The notes: generated from the sequence alone by a model not told the origin. A stretch of 64,000 nucleotides of DNA from Cellulomonas sp. SLBN-39 (GCF_006715865.1 NZ_VFOA01000001.1:3844001-3908000); one strand, 5' to 3'; shown: positions 26,678-36,250, counted from the stretch's first letter. A program made the numbers and translations.

Positions 26678-27795
26678 CGACCCGTCACCTCCACCAGTGC
26701 GTCCTTGAAGCGGGTGGTCTCGGCGGGGGTGCCCACCGAGACGCGCAGCCAGCCGTCGGGCCCGACGACGCGCACGAGCACGCCGCGGTCGAGCAGACCC
26801 TGCCAGACGGCACGCCGGTCGTCGAACCGGCCGAAGAGCACGAAGTTCGCGTCGGAGTCGGCGACGTCGAACCCGCGCGCGCGCAGCCACAGCACGAGGG
26901 CGTCGCGCTCGTCACGCAACGACCCGACCTGCGCCATGAGCTCGGGGGCGTGGGCGAGCGCCGCGCGCGCGACGGCCTGCGTGACGGCCGACAGGTGGTA
27001 CGGCAGGCGCACGACCCGCAGCGCGTCGACGAGCGCCGGCGCCGCGGCGAGGTAGCCGACCCGGGCGCCGGCGAGCCCGAAGGCCTTGGACATGGTCCGG
27101 CTGACCGCCAGGTGCGGGTGGTCGGGCAGCAGCTCGAGGGCAGACGGCGTGCCCGCGCGGCGGAACTCGCCGTACGCCTCGTCGACCACGACGACGCACC
27201 CGCCGGGCACCTGCGCGGCGGCGTCGAGCACGGCGACGACGGTGGCGGCGGGCAGCGCGGTGCCGGTGGGGTTGTTGGGGCTGGCGAGCAGCACCACGCT
27301 CGGGGCGTGCTCGGCGACCGCGGCCCGGGCCGCGTCGGGGTCGAGCGAGAAGTCCTCCGCGCGGCGGCCCGCGACCCACGCGGTGGAGGTGTCGCGGGCG
27401 TACTCGGGGTACATCGAGTACGTCGGCGCGAACGACAGCGCCGTGCGGCCCGGCCCGCCGAAGGCCTGCAGCAGGTGCAGCATGACCTCGTTCGAGCCGT
27501 TCGCTGCCCACAGCTGCGCGGGGTCCAGCACCACGCCCGACTCGGCACGCAGGTACGCGGCGAGGTCCTCGCGCAGGGCGAGGAAGTCCCGGTCGGGGTA
27601 GCGGTTGAGCGTGCGCGTCGCGTGCGCGACAGCTGCGGCGACGTCGGCGACGACCGCCTCGGACGGCGCGTACGGGTTCTCGTTGACGTTGAGCAGCACC
27701 GGGACGTCGAGCTGCGGCGCGCCGTACGGCTCGAGGCCGACGAGCTCAGGACGCAGGGGCAGGACGCCGGCGGTGCGGTCGGGGGCGGCGGTCAC
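26674..27795 (-). CDS. hisC: histidinol-phosphate aminotransferase
   Basis: 373-residue fold-type I PLP enzyme. Seen: [29 protein letters not shown], the NPTG motif ([12 protein letters not shown]), [10 protein letters not shown], and the PLP lysine in [16 protein letters not shown]. It converts imidazole acetol phosphate to histidinol phosphate. GTG 27795 follows TAGACT by 6 bases, so hisC heads a transcript of its own instead of being read through from hisD, which lies beyond the oppositely oriented helicase gene. Confidence 0.96.
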   Translation of the reverse strand: MTAAPDRTAGVLPLRPELVGLEPYGAPQLDVPVLLNVNENPYAPSEAVVADVAAAVAHATRTLNRYPDRDFLALREDLAAYLRAESGVVLDPAQLWAANGSNEVMLHLLQAFGGPGRTALSFAPTYSMYPEYARDTSTAWVAGRRAEDFSLDPDAARAAVAEHAPSVVLLASPNNPTGTALPAATVVAVLDAAAQVPGGCVVVVDEAYGEFRRAGTPSALELLPDHPHLAVSRTMSKAFGLAGARVGYLAAAPALVDALRVVRLPYHLSAVTQAVARAALAHAPELMAQVGSLRDERDALVLWLRARGFDVADSDANFVLFGRFDDRRAVWQGLLDRGVLVRVVGPDGWLRVSVGTPAETTRFKDALVEVTGR

Positions 27796-27801
27796 GGCAC
27801 G

Positions 27802-27807
27802 AGTCTA
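27802..27807 (-). promoter_or_regulatory. -10 element, leaderless promoter of hisC
   Basis: TAGACT on the minus strand, 6 bases before GTG 27795. Confidence 0.55.
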
Positions 27808-27851
27808 GGGACGTGCACGGCACCGCCCGCGGCCGTGTCCGGGGTGCGACC

Positions 27852-27857
27852 TAGGCT
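27852..27857 (+). promoter_or_regulatory. -10 element, leaderless promoter of the RecQ-like gene
   Basis: TAGGCT, 6 bases before GTG 27864. It is divergent from the hisC promoter, with the two -10 elements about 45 bases apart. Confidence 0.5.
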
Positions 27858-27863
27858 GGCCGG

Positions 27864-30002
27864 GTGACCCCCGCTCCCCCCGCCGCACCGCCCGTCGACC
27901 GGACCGCGCTGCGCGAGCGTGCCGAGCAGGTGCTGCGCGCGCTCGTCGGCCGCGACGACGCCCGCCTGCACGACGACCAGTGGCAGGCCGTCGAGGCGCT
28001 GGTCGCCGACCGGCGCCGGGTGCTCGTGGTGCAGCGCACCGGCTGGGGCAAGTCCGCGGTGTACTTCGTCGCGACGGCGCTGCTGCGCGAGGGCGCCGCC
28101 GGCCCCCGGCGCGGCCCCACGGTCATCGTGTCCCCGCTGCTGGCGCTCATGCGCAACCAGGTCGACGCCGCACGCCGCGCGGGCATCGCGGCGCAGACGC
28201 TCAACTCCGCGAACGTGCAGGAGTGGGCGGACGTGCACGCCCGCATCGCGGCGGGCGAGGTCGACGTCCTGCTCGTCTCCCCCGAGCGGCTCAACAACCC
28301 CGGCTTCCGGGACGAGGTCCTGCCGTCGCTGGCCGCCGACGCCGGCCTCGTCGTGGTCGACGAGGCCCACTGCGTCTCGGACTGGGGCCACGACTTCCGC
28401 CCCGACTACCGGCGCATCCGCACGCTGCTGGGCGACCTGCCCGCGGGCGTGCCGGTGCTCGCCACCACCGCCACCGCGAACGCCCGGGTCACCGCCGACG
28501 TCGCCGAGCAGCTCGCCGACGAGCAGGACCCCACCCTCGTGCTGCGCGGCGGCCTGGACCGCCCGAGCCTGCACGTGCAGGTCACCGAGCTGCCCGACGT
28601 CGCGAGCCGGCTGGCGTGGCTCGCGGCGACCCTGCCGACGCTGACCGGGTCGGGCATCGTCTACTGCCTGACCATCGCCGCCGTCGAGCAGGTCACCGAG
28701 CACCTGCGCGCCGCAGGCCTGGACGTGCGCGCGTACACCGGGCAGACCGACCCGACCGAGCGGGAGGCGCTCGAGGGCGACCTGCTGGCCAACCGCGTCA
28801 AGGCGCTGGTCGCGACGTCGGCGCTCGGCATGGGGTACGACAAGCCCGACCTGGGCTTCGTCGTCCACGTGGGGGCACCGAGCTCGCCGATCGCGTACTA
28901 CCAGCAGGTCGGTCGCGCCGGCCGTGCGACGTCCCGCGCGGACGTCGTGCTGCTGCCCGGCCAGGACGACCGCGCGATCTGGGAGTGGTTCGCCTCGACG
29001 GCGTTCCCGCCCGAGGACGACGTCCGCGCCGCGCTGGCGGCCCTCGCGGAGCACGGCACGCTGTCGACCGCGGCGCTGGAGACGTACGTCTCGCTGCGCC
29101 GCACGCGCCTGGAGGGGATGCTCAAGGTGCTCGACGTCGACGGCGCCGTCCGGCGCGTGCGCGGCGGGTGGGAGCCGACGGGCCGGCCCTGGTCGTACGA
29201 CGCGGAGCGCTACGCGCGCGTCACGGCCGCGCGGCACGCCGAGCAGCGGACCATGCTCGACTACCAGGCCACGACCGGGTGCCGGATGGCGTTCCTGCGC
29301 GCGGCGCTCGACGACCCCGAGCTCGTCGACGGATGGGCCTGCGGGCGGTGCGACCGCTGCACGGGGCACCAGGTCGGTGCCGCGCCCACGGGTGCGGCCG
29401 TCGACGCGGCGCGCGCCCTGCTGGCGGTGCCCGGGGAGCCGGTCGCCGCGCGCCGGCAGTGGCCGTCGGGCCTGACCGCGCTCGGGCTGGACCTGCGGGG
29501 CCGGATCCCCGCGGAGGAGAACGTCACGGAGGGTCGCGCCGTCGGGCGGCTCGACGGCCTGGGGTGGGGCGGTCCGCTGCGCGAGGCGCTGCGCGAGCAG
29601 GTGCCGACCGAGCTGCCCGTCGGCCTGCGCACCCCCGTGCGGCAGGTGCTCGAGGCGTGGGCGCCCGAGGTCGACGTCGTCGTGGCCGTCGGCTCGGCCT
29701 CCCGGGGGCTGCTCGTCGAGCACCTCGCGGCGGGCACCGCGCGGCTGCTCGGCGTGCCGGACGCGGGCCGCCTGCTGCCGGTGGGCACGCCGCCGCGCCA
29801 CGACGTCAACTCCGCGCAGCGCCTCGCCGACGTCGTGCACCACCTCGACCTGCCCGCCGACGTGGCCGGGCGGGTCGCCGGGCAGCGGGTGCTGCTCGTC
29901 GACGACCGCACCGACACCGGGTGGACGCTCACCGTCGCCGGACGCCTGCTGCGCCGTGCGGGGGCGACGGCCGTGCGCCCGTTCGTGCTCGGCGTCGGCT
30001 GA
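27864..30002 (+). CDS. RecQ-family DNA helicase with C-terminal phosphoribosyltransferase-like domain
   Basis: 712 residues. RecQ helicase core: Walker A QRTGWGKSAVYF (about 57-68), Walker B DEAH box followed by the RecQ stretch CVSDWGHDFRPDYRRIR (about 163-185), motif VI QQVGRAGRA (about 346). A zinc-type Cys cluster follows (GCR ... CGRCDRCTG, about 472-505). The last 120 or so residues hold a phosphoribosyltransferase-like fold with the PRPP loop VLLVDDRTDTGWT (about 674-687), similar to ComF-type domains. There is no HRDC domain. It should unwind forked or recombining DNA; the role of the second domain is unknown. It sits between hisD and hisC in the opposite direction. Confidence 0.88.
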   Translation: MTPAPPAAPPVDRTALRERAEQVLRALVGRDDARLHDDQWQAVEALVADRRRVLVVQRTGWGKSAVYFVATALLREGAAGPRRGPTVIVSPLLALMRNQVDAARRAGIAAQTLNSANVQEWADVHARIAAGEVDVLLVSPERLNNPGFRDEVLPSLAADAGLVVVDEAHCVSDWGHDFRPDYRRIRTLLGDLPAGVPVLATTATANARVTADVAEQLADEQDPTLVLRGGLDRPSLHVQVTELPDVASRLAWLAATLPTLTGSGIVYCLTIAAVEQVTEHLRAAGLDVRAYTGQTDPTEREALEGDLLANRVKALVATSALGMGYDKPDLGFVVHVGAPSSPIAYYQQVGRAGRATSRADVVLLPGQDDRAIWEWFASTAFPPEDDVRAALAALAEHGTLSTAALETYVSLRRTRLEGMLKVLDVDGAVRRVRGGWEPTGRPWSYDAERYARVTAARHAEQRTMLDYQATTGCRMAFLRAALDDPELVDGWACGRCDRCTGHQVGAAPTGAAVDAARALLAVPGEPVAARRQWPSGLTALGLDLRGRIPAEENVTEGRAVGRLDGLGWGGPLREALREQVPTELPVGLRTPVRQVLEAWAPEVDVVVAVGSASRGLLVEHLAAGTARLLGVPDAGRLLPVGTPPRHDVNSAQRLADVVHHLDLPADVAGRVAGQRVLLVDDRTDTGWTLTVAGRLLRRAGATAVRPFVLGVG

Positions 30003-30047
30003 GCGAGCCGCCCCGGCGGCGTCCGCCGTCGGGCACGTTTGGGCCGC

Positions 30048-31370
30048 TCAGAGCCGGGCGCGGACCGCCTCGCCGTGCGCGGGCAGCCCCTCGGCGTCGG
30101 CGAGCGCCACCACCCGGTCCGCGACCTGCGCGAGCGCGTCACGGCCGTACTCCACGACCTGCACCGCCCGCAGGAACGAGTGCACGCCCAGCCCGGAGGC
30201 GAAGTGCGCGCAGCCGCCCGTGGGCAGCACGTGGTTGGAGCCGGCCATGTAGTCGCCCAGCGACACCGGGCTCCACGGCCCGACGAAGATGGCGCCCGCG
30301 CTGGTCACCCGGTCCGCCCACGCGCGCGCGTCGACGGTCTGGATCTCCAGGTGCTCCGCCCCGTAGCCGTTGACCACCGCCAGGCCGGCCTCGAGGTCGT
30401 CGACGAGGACGATCGCGGACTGGGTCCCGGCCAGCGCGGTGAGCACGCGATCACGGTTCGCGGTCGCGTCGACGCGGGCCACGAGGGCCGCCTCGACGGC
30501 GTCCGCCAGCTCGACCGACGGCGTGACCAGCACGGCCGCGGCGAGCGGGTCGTGCTCGGCCTGCGAGACGAGGTCGGCCGCGACGTGCGCCGCGTCCGCG
30601 GTGCCGTCGGCGAGGACGGCGATCTCGGTGGGTCCGGCCTCGGAGTCGATCCCGACGAACCCGCGCACGAGCCGCTTGGCGGCCGCGACGTACACGTTCC
30701 CGGGGCCGGTGATGACGTCGACGGGCTCGCAGAGCGTCGCGCCGTCCACGTCCTCGCTGCCGGCGGCCCCGTAGGCGAGCATCGCGACCGCCTGCGCGCC
30801 ACCCACGGCGTAGACCTCGTCGACACCGAGCAGCGCGCAGGTGGCCAGCACCACCGGGTCGGGCAGGCCGCCGTTGTCCTTCTGCGGGGGCGAGACCACG
30901 GCGAGCGAGCCGACGCCCGCCTCCTGGGCCGCGACGACGTTCATGACCACCGACGACGGGTAGACGGCCAGGCCGCCGGGCACGTAGAGGCCGACCCGGC
31001 GCACGGGCAGCCACCGCTGGCGCACCTGGGCACCGGGCGCGACGTCGACCGTCAGGTCGGCGGGCACCTGCGCGGCGTGCACGCGTCGCACGCGGACGAT
31101 CGTCTCGTCGAGGGCGGCACGCACGTCCGGGTCCAGGGACCCGACAGCCGCCGCGACGACCTCGGCGGGCACCCGCACGTGCACCGGCCGCACCCCGTCG
31201 AACCGCTCGGACAGGTCCCGCAGCGCCGCGGCCCCGTGCGCGCGCACCTGCTCGAGGATCGGGGCGACCGCCGCGGCGGCGTGCTCGACGTCGAGCTCGG
31301 CCCGGGGCAGCTCGTCGAGCAGCTCACGACGCGACAGGGTCCGACCGCGCAGGTCGATGCGGGAGATCAC
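30048..31370 (-). CDS. hisD: histidinol dehydrogenase
   Basis: 440 residues. Last two oxidations of histidine synthesis, zinc and NAD dependent. Conserved parts: [62 protein letters not shown] (zinc His), and GYGAEHLEI plus [16 protein letters not shown] near the C terminus. GTG 31370 has TAGACT 7 bases upstream and no ribosome site, a leaderless start. It converges on the helicase gene with 45 bases between the stops. Confidence 0.97.
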   Translation of the reverse strand: MISRIDLRGRTLSRRELLDELPRAELDVEHAAAAVAPILEQVRAHGAAALRDLSERFDGVRPVHVRVPAEVVAAAVGSLDPDVRAALDETIVRVRRVHAAQVPADLTVDVAPGAQVRQRWLPVRRVGLYVPGGLAVYPSSVVMNVVAAQEAGVGSLAVVSPPQKDNGGLPDPVVLATCALLGVDEVYAVGGAQAVAMLAYGAAGSEDVDGATLCEPVDVITGPGNVYVAAAKRLVRGFVGIDSEAGPTEIAVLADGTADAAHVAADLVSQAEHDPLAAAVLVTPSVELADAVEAALVARVDATANRDRVLTALAGTQSAIVLVDDLEAGLAVVNGYGAEHLEIQTVDARAWADRVTSAGAIFVGPWSPVSLGDYMAGSNHVLPTGGCAHFASGLGVHSFLRAVQVVEYGRDALAQVADRVVALADAEGLPAHGEAVRARL

Positions 31371-31377
31371 GCGCCCG

Positions 31378-31383
31378 AGTCTA
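31378..31383 (-). promoter_or_regulatory. -10 element, leaderless promoter of hisD
   Basis: TAGACT on the minus strand, 7 bases before GTG 31370. Confidence 0.55.
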
Positions 31384-31456
31384 GGACGGTTCGCGGCACC
31401 CGGACGTGCGCGGTGCGGCCGGCGCGCGGGCACCGCGGGCACACCGCACGGGCTGC

Positions 31457-31462
31457 CACACT
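31457..31462 (+). promoter_or_regulatory. -10 element, possible leaderless promoter of the S4 gene
   Basis: CACACT, 6 bases before GTG 31469; a poor match to TANNNT. Confidence 0.25.
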
Positions 31463-31468
31463 GGTGCC

Positions 31469-31693
31469 GTGGCACCGCGCGACGAACCGATCCGGCTGGG
31501 CATGTTCCTCAAGCTCGTGGGGGTCGCCGAGAACGGCGGGCACGCCCGTGCGCTGCTCCTCGACGACGCGGTCACCGTGAACGGCGAGCCCGAGACGCGC
31601 CGCGGCCGCCAGCTGCAGGTCGGCGACGTCGTCCAGGTGGACCTGCCGGGCGGGCCCGTGCAGGCCGTGGTCGAGCTCGACGACGACGAGTAG
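31469..31693 (+). CDS. small S4-domain RNA-binding protein
   Basis: 74 residues, essentially a single S4 RNA-binding domain: [32 protein letters not shown], then the [14 protein letters not shown] hairpin and an acidic tail. Related to the YbcJ/YaaA type of tiny S4 proteins, probably binding rRNA or tRNA; target unknown. GTG 31469 was chosen because the S4 fold begins a few residues later; the ORF is open upstream. Its stop TAG touches the stop of the convergent SRPBCC gene with no base between. Confidence 0.85.
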   Translation: MAPRDEPIRLGMFLKLVGVAENGGHARALLLDDAVTVNGEPETRRGRQLQVGDVVQVDLPGGPVQAVVELDDDE

Positions 31694-32236
31694 CTAGGAC
31701 GCCCGGGGCCCCGCGGCGGGGTAGAGGGCGAGCCGCGCGTCGAACAGGTCGTCCCAGGAGCGGACCTGACGGCCGGCGAGGTGGTCGTCGAGCTGGTCGG
31801 CCACCACGTGCCAGCCGCCGGCGTAGCCCCGGGCCGCACCGTCGGCGAGCCGTGCGTGGCGCAGGACGAGCTCGGTGCCCTGCGCGCCGCGCGGCACGAG
31901 CGCCACGTCGACCCGGGAGACCTCCTCCCCGGGGAACCGCCAGTCGAGCCGCAGGTGCTCCGGCGGCTCGCAGACCAGCACCGTGCACGTCGCCACGTCG
32001 TCGGCGCCCGGGACGTCGTCGCCCATGCGCAGCTGGACCGTGCCGCCGGGCTGCAGGTCCCCGTGCAGCGCGCCGAGCCAGCGCCGGACGCGCCCGGGGG
32101 CCGTCAGCGCGTCCCACAGGTCGTCCGCGGTGGTCGGGTAGCTGCGCCGCAGCTCGACCTCCGCATCGCGCTCGCCCAGCCGCAGCACGGCGAGGGGCTC
32201 CGGGGGCTGCCCCGGTCCGGTCGGTGTCGCACTCAT
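31694..32236 (-). CDS. SRPBCC (AHSA1-like) domain protein
   Basis: 180 residues with the START/Bet v 1-like fold of the AHSA1 family: ELRRSYPTTADDLWDALTAPGRVRRWLG, GGTVQLRM, then VLVCEPPEHLRLDWRFPGEEVSRVDVALVPRG and the C-terminal helix (GYAGGWHVVADQLDDHLAG). Such proteins bind small hydrophobic ligands or chaperones. ATG 32236 overlaps the stop of the ArsR-type gene (ATGA). This regulator-SRPBCC pair is common in actinobacteria; the ligand is not known. Confidence 0.88.
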   Translation of the reverse strand: MSATPTGPGQPPEPLAVLRLGERDAEVELRRSYPTTADDLWDALTAPGRVRRWLGALHGDLQPGGTVQLRMGDDVPGADDVATCTVLVCEPPEHLRLDWRFPGEEVSRVDVALVPRGAQGTELVLRHARLADGAARGYAGGWHVVADQLDDHLAGRQVRSWDDLFDARLALYPAAGPRAS

Positions 32237-32607
32237 GACGCCTCCTGGCGGTCGGCCGTCGTCGCGGGTGCGCCGACGTCGGTGCTGTGCGCGCGGTCCT
32301 CGCGGCGACCCCGGGCGACCTCGGTGGCGAGGGCGTCCAGGTGGGGCTGCCAGCGCCCGACGACGCGTGCGGCCCACGCCTCGACCTCGTCGAGCGCCTC
32401 GGTCCGGACGGCGTACAGCCGGCGCGTCCCGTCGCGCTCGACGTCGACGACGCCGGCCTCCCGCAGCACCCGCAGGTGGCGGGAGACCGCCGGCTGGCTC
32501 AGGCCCAGCTCCTCGGCGACGGCCGCGGCGAGCGCACCGGCGGACCGCCGCTGCGTGCCGAGGAGCTCGACGAGGCGGCGGCGGACGGGGTCGCCGAGGG
32601 CGTCCAT
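32233..32607 (-). CDS. ArsR-family transcriptional repressor
   Basis: 124-residue winged-helix regulator of the SdpR/ArsR type: DALGDPVRRRLVELLGTQ, recognition helix LSQPAVSRHLRVLREAGVV, wing VERDGTRRLYAV, and a C-terminal EVEAWAARVVGRWQPHLDAL dimer helix. No metal-binding Cys pair is present, so it probably senses something other than arsenite. ATG 32607 has AGGA about 10 bases upstream; GTG 32616 is too close to it. A perfect 16-bp palindrome lies 27 bases upstream of the start, most likely its own operator. Confidence 0.9.
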   Translation of the reverse strand: MDALGDPVRRRLVELLGTQRRSAGALAAAVAEELGLSQPAVSRHLRVLREAGVVDVERDGTRRLYAVRTEALDEVEAWAARVVGRWQPHLDALATEVARGRREDRAHSTDVGAPATTADRQEAS

Positions 32608-32634
32608 CGCGTGCACGTCCTCATGTTTTCACTC

Positions 32635-32650
32635 TGCGTTATATAACGCA
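32635..32650 (-). promoter_or_regulatory. palindromic operator of the ArsR/SRPBCC pair
   Basis: TGCGTTATATAACGCA is a perfect 16-bp palindrome, strikingly AT-rich for this genome, flanked by an imperfect ACTC/GAGT continuation. It contains a -10-like TATAAC and ends 4 bases before the dnaE stop codon region. Binding of the repressor there would block its own promoter. Confidence 0.65.
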
Positions 32651-32654
32651 AGAG

Positions 32655-35600
32655 TTAAGGACCGGACGGACCCCCGAGGCAGCTCGGCCCCAGGAGGGCC
32701 TTGAGGTCGCCGTAGAGCGACGGCGAGCGCTGCACCCGCCAGGAGTCGTCCAGCCGCACGACCGTGGTCCGCCCCGGGTTGGTCAGGCGCAGGTGCACCT
32801 CGGTGACCCCGGGATGGGTGTGCAGGACCTCGCGCAGCCGGTCGACCACCGGGGGCGTGCAGCGCGACTCCGCGAGGGTCACCACCACCGGCGAGTCCGC
32901 GGTCTGCGACGTGTCCGGCAGCGTCACCTCCATCGCCTGGAGCTGCATCGTGTCGTCCCGGCGCCGCACCCGGCCCTTGAGCACGATGACCGCGTCCTCG
33001 GCGAGCACGGTGGAGTAGGCCAGGTACGTCTCGCCGAAGAACATCACCTCGACCGAGCCCTCGAGGTCCTCGAGCACGACCGCGGCCCACGGGTTGCCCT
33101 GCTTGGACATCTTGCGCTGCAACGACGTGACGAGCCCGGCGACGACGACCTGGGACCCGTCGGGCCGCGCCTCGTCGGCCATCAGGGTGGCGACCGAGAC
33201 GTCGGCCGCCGCGGACAGGACGTGCTCGAGGCCCGAGAGCGGGTGGTCCGAGACGTACAGGCCCAGCATCTCCCGCTCGAACGCCAGGCGCTGCTTCTTG
33301 TCCCAGTCCGGCACCTCGGGCACGGCGACCGCGAAGCCGGCCTCCTCGTCCGCGCCGAAGACGTCGGCGAACAGGTCGAACTGCCCCTCGGCCTCCTTGC
33401 GCTTGACCCCGATGACCGCGTCGACGGCCTGCTCGTGGACGAGCAGCAGCGCCCGGCGCGGGTGCCCGAGGGAGTCGAACGCCCCGGCCTTGATGAGCGA
33501 CTCGATGGTCCGCTTGTTGCAGACCACGGCCGGCACCTTGTCGAGGAAGTCGGTGAAGGAGGTGAACGCGCCCTTCTCCTCGCGCGCCCGCACGATGGCG
33601 TCCACGACGTTGGCCCCGACGTTGCGCACCGCGGTCAGCCCGAACCGGATGTCCGCGCCCACGGCCGTGAACAGCGCCGAGGAGTCGTTGACGTCCGGCG
33701 GCAGGACCGTGATGCCCATGCGGCGGCACTCGTTGAGGTACAGCGCCGACTTGTCCTTGTCGTCACGCACGCTCGTGAGCAGGCCGGCCATGTACTCGAC
33801 CGGGTAGTTCGCCTTGAGGTACGCCGTCCAGTAGGACACGACGCCGTACGCCGCGGAGTGCGCCTTGTTGAAGGCGTAGCCCGCGAACGGCACCAGGACG
33901 TCCCACACCGCCTGGATCGCGGCGTCGGAGTAGCCCCGCTCGCGGCAGCCGGCCTGGAACGGCACGAACTCCTTGTCGAGGATCTCCTTCTTCTTCTTGC
34001 CCATCGCGCGGCGCAGCAGGTCTGCCTGGCCGAGCGTGTAGCCGGCGAGGATCTGCGCGGCCTTCTGGACCTGCTCCTGGTAGACGATCAGGCCGTGCGT
34101 GACGCCGACGACCTCCTCGAGCGGGCCCTCCAGCTCGGGGTGGATCGGCTCGATCTGCTGCAGGCCGTTCTTGCGCAGCGCGTAGTTCGTGTGCGAGTTC
34201 ACGCCCATCGGGCCGGGCCGGTACAGCGCGATGACGGCGGAGATGTCCTCGAAGTTGTCGGGGCGCATCTGGCGCAGCAGGGCCCGCATGGGCCCGCCGT
34301 CGAGCTGGAACACGCCGAGCGTGTCACCGCGCCCCAGCAGCTCGTACGTCTTCGGGTCGTCGAGGGGGACGTCCTCGATCTGCAGGGGCTCCTTGCCGTT
34401 CATCACGATGTTCTCGAGCGCGTCGTCGAGGATCGTGAGGTTGCGCAGGCCCAGGAAGTCCATCTTGATCAGCCCGAGCGCCTCGGCGCCCGGCTGGTCG
34501 AACTGCGTGATGATCGCGCCGTCCTGCGGGCGCTTCATGATCGGCAGGATGTCCAGCAGCGGCTCGCTGGACATGATGACGCCGGCGGCGTGCACGCCCC
34601 ACTGGCGCTTGAGGTTCTCCAGGCCGCGCGCGGTCTCCACGACGCGGGCGACGTCCGGGTCGGTGGCCACGAGCTGGCGGAACTCCTCCGCCTCGGCGTA
34701 CCGGTCGTGCTTCTCGTCGAAGATCCCGGCCAGCGGGATGTCCTTGCCCATCACGGCCGGCGGCATCGCCTTGGTGAGCTTCTCCCCCATCGCGAACGGG
34801 AAGCCCAGCACCCGCGAGGCGTCCTTGAGGGCCTGCTTGGCCTTGATGGAGCCGTACGTGACGATCTGCGCGACACGGTCGGCGCCGTACTTGTCCGTGA
34901 CGTAGCGGATGACCTCGCCGCGCCGGCGCTCGTCGAAGTCGACGTCGACGTCGGGCCACGACACGCGCTCGGGGTTGAGGAACCGCTCGAAGATCAGGCC
35001 GTGCTGCAACGGGTCGAGCTCGGTGATGCCCATGGCGTACGACGCCATCGACCCGGCCGCGGACCCTCGGCCGGGCCCGACGCGGATGTTCTGCGCCTTC
35101 GCCCAGTTGATGAAGTCGGCGACGACGAGGAAGTACCCCGAGAACCCGAGGCTCGTGATGACCTCGGTCTCGTACTCGGCCTGCTTGCGCACGTCGTCCG
35201 GGACCGCACCCTTGTACCGGCGCTGCAGGCCGACCTCGACCTCCTTGACGAACCAGGAGTCCTCGTTCTCGCCGGCGGGCACGGGGAAGCGCGGCATGTA
35301 GTTCGCGTTCGTGTCGAACTCGATCTCGCACTGCTCGGCGATCCGCAGGGTGTTGTCGCACGCCTCGGGCAGCTCCGCCCAGACCTGGCGCATCTCCTCG
35401 GCGGGGCGCAGGTAGAAGTTGTCCGCGTCGAACTTGAAGCGGTCCGGGTCCGCGAGCGTCGACCCCGACTGCACGCACAGCAGCACGCCGTGCGCGTGCG
35501 AGTCCTCGTGGCGCGTGTAGTGCAGGTCGTTCGTCGCCACGAGCGGGGCGTCGATGGCCTGCGCGAGGCGGCGCAGGTCCTTGATGACCCGGCGCTCGAT

Positions 35601-36194
35601 GTCGAGGCCGTGGTCCATGACCTCGACGTAGAAGCTGTCCTTACCGAACAGGTCCTGCATCTCGCCCGCGGCGCGCACGGCCTCGTCCCACTGCCCCAGC
35701 CGCAGGCGCGTCTGCACCTCGCCCGACGGGCAGCCCGTGGTCGCGATCAGGCCCGACGCGTAGGTGCTCAGCAGCTCGCGGTCCATGCGCGGCCACTTGC
35801 CCATCTGCCCCTCGAGCGAGGCCAGCGAGCCCAGCCGGAAGAGGTTGCGCATGCCCTCGTTGTTGCGCGCCCAGATCGTCATGTGGGTGTAGGCACCACG
35901 TGCCGAGACGTCGTCGGACGCCTGGTGCTGCTCGCCCCAGCGCACGCGCGTCTGGTCGAACCGGCTGGTGCCGGGCGTGACGTACGCCTCGACCCCGATG
36001 ATGGGCTTGATGCCGTACGCCTTGGACTTCTTCCAGAAGTCGAAGGCGCCGAACAGGTAGCCGTGGTCGGTGATCGCCAGCGCCGTCTGCCCCAGGCGCT
36101 GCGCCTCGGCGAACAGGTCGTCGACGCGGGCCGCCCCGTCGAGCATCGAGAACTCGGTGTGGTTGTGCAGGTGGACGAACCCCTGCCCGCTCAC
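32655..36194 (-). CDS. dnaE: DNA polymerase III alpha subunit
   Basis: 1179-residue replicative polymerase (DnaE1 type). PHP domain at the N terminus with HLHNHTEFSMLDG (residues 8-20) and DHGYLFGAFDF; C-family palm with GPGRGSAAGS and the catalytic acidic triad PDVDVDF (about 413-420); beta-binding and tandem helix-hairpin-helix region; an OB domain near the C terminus (VVVAGLVTSLQRKMSKQGNPWAAVVLED). GTG 36194 has GGAGGT 6 bases upstream. That site lies inside a 19-codon leaderless ORF whose stop overlaps this GTG as GTGA, so initiation is probably coupled to it. Confidence 0.97.
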   Translation of the reverse strand: MSGQGFVHLHNHTEFSMLDGAARVDDLFAEAQRLGQTALAITDHGYLFGAFDFWKKSKAYGIKPIIGVEAYVTPGTSRFDQTRVRWGEQHQASDDVSARGAYTHMTIWARNNEGMRNLFRLGSLASLEGQMGKWPRMDRELLSTYASGLIATTGCPSGEVQTRLRLGQWDEAVRAAGEMQDLFGKDSFYVEVMDHGLDIERRVIKDLRRLAQAIDAPLVATNDLHYTRHEDSHAHGVLLCVQSGSTLADPDRFKFDADNFYLRPAEEMRQVWAELPEACDNTLRIAEQCEIEFDTNANYMPRFPVPAGENEDSWFVKEVEVGLQRRYKGAVPDDVRKQAEYETEVITSLGFSGYFLVVADFINWAKAQNIRVGPGRGSAAGSMASYAMGITELDPLQHGLIFERFLNPERVSWPDVDVDFDERRRGEVIRYVTDKYGADRVAQIVTYGSIKAKQALKDASRVLGFPFAMGEKLTKAMPPAVMGKDIPLAGIFDEKHDRYAEAEEFRQLVATDPDVARVVETARGLENLKRQWGVHAAGVIMSSEPLLDILPIMKRPQDGAIITQFDQPGAEALGLIKMDFLGLRNLTILDDALENIVMNGKEPLQIEDVPLDDPKTYELLGRGDTLGVFQLDGGPMRALLRQMRPDNFEDISAVIALYRPGPMGVNSHTNYALRKNGLQQIEPIHPELEGPLEEVVGVTHGLIVYQEQVQKAAQILAGYTLGQADLLRRAMGKKKKEILDKEFVPFQAGCRERGYSDAAIQAVWDVLVPFAGYAFNKAHSAAYGVVSYWTAYLKANYPVEYMAGLLTSVRDDKDKSALYLNECRRMGITVLPPDVNDSSALFTAVGADIRFGLTAVRNVGANVVDAIVRAREEKGAFTSFTDFLDKVPAVVCNKRTIESLIKAGAFDSLGHPRRALLLVHEQAVDAVIGVKRKEAEGQFDLFADVFGADEEAGFAVAVPEVPDWDKKQRLAFEREMLGLYVSDHPLSGLEHVLSAAADVSVATLMADEARPDGSQVVVAGLVTSLQRKMSKQGNPWAAVVLEDLEGSVEVMFFGETYLAYSTVLAEDAVIVLKGRVRRRDDTMQLQAMEVTLPDTSQTADSPVVVTLAESRCTPPVVDRLREVLHTHPGVTEVHLRLTNPGRTTVVRLDDSWRVQRSPSLYGDLKALLGPSCLGGPSGP

Positions 36195-36250
36195 CGGCGC
36201 ACCTCCCGGACGTCGACGACGGGGCTGCTGGCGCGTCGGGGCAGGGGCAT
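36191..36250 (-). CDS. 19-codon leaderless ORF overlapping the dnaE start
   Basis: ATG 36250 is placed 7 bases after a TAGGAT -10 element, so the dnaE transcript should begin with this codon. The frame encodes 19 residues, Arg/Val/Pro-rich with no Cys or repeat (MPLPRRASSP...), and ends with TGA overlapping the dnaE GTG (GTGA). It contains the dnaE ribosome site. Ribosomes finishing it would be delivered to dnaE. Whether the peptide itself does anything is unknown; a passive coupling device is the simplest reading. Confidence 0.5.
   Translation of the reverse strand: MPLPRRASSPVVDVREVRR

Noticed and set aside
30003..30047. Bidirectional terminator between the helicase gene and hisD
   Set aside because: Only short, poor GC pairings; no stem long enough to call.
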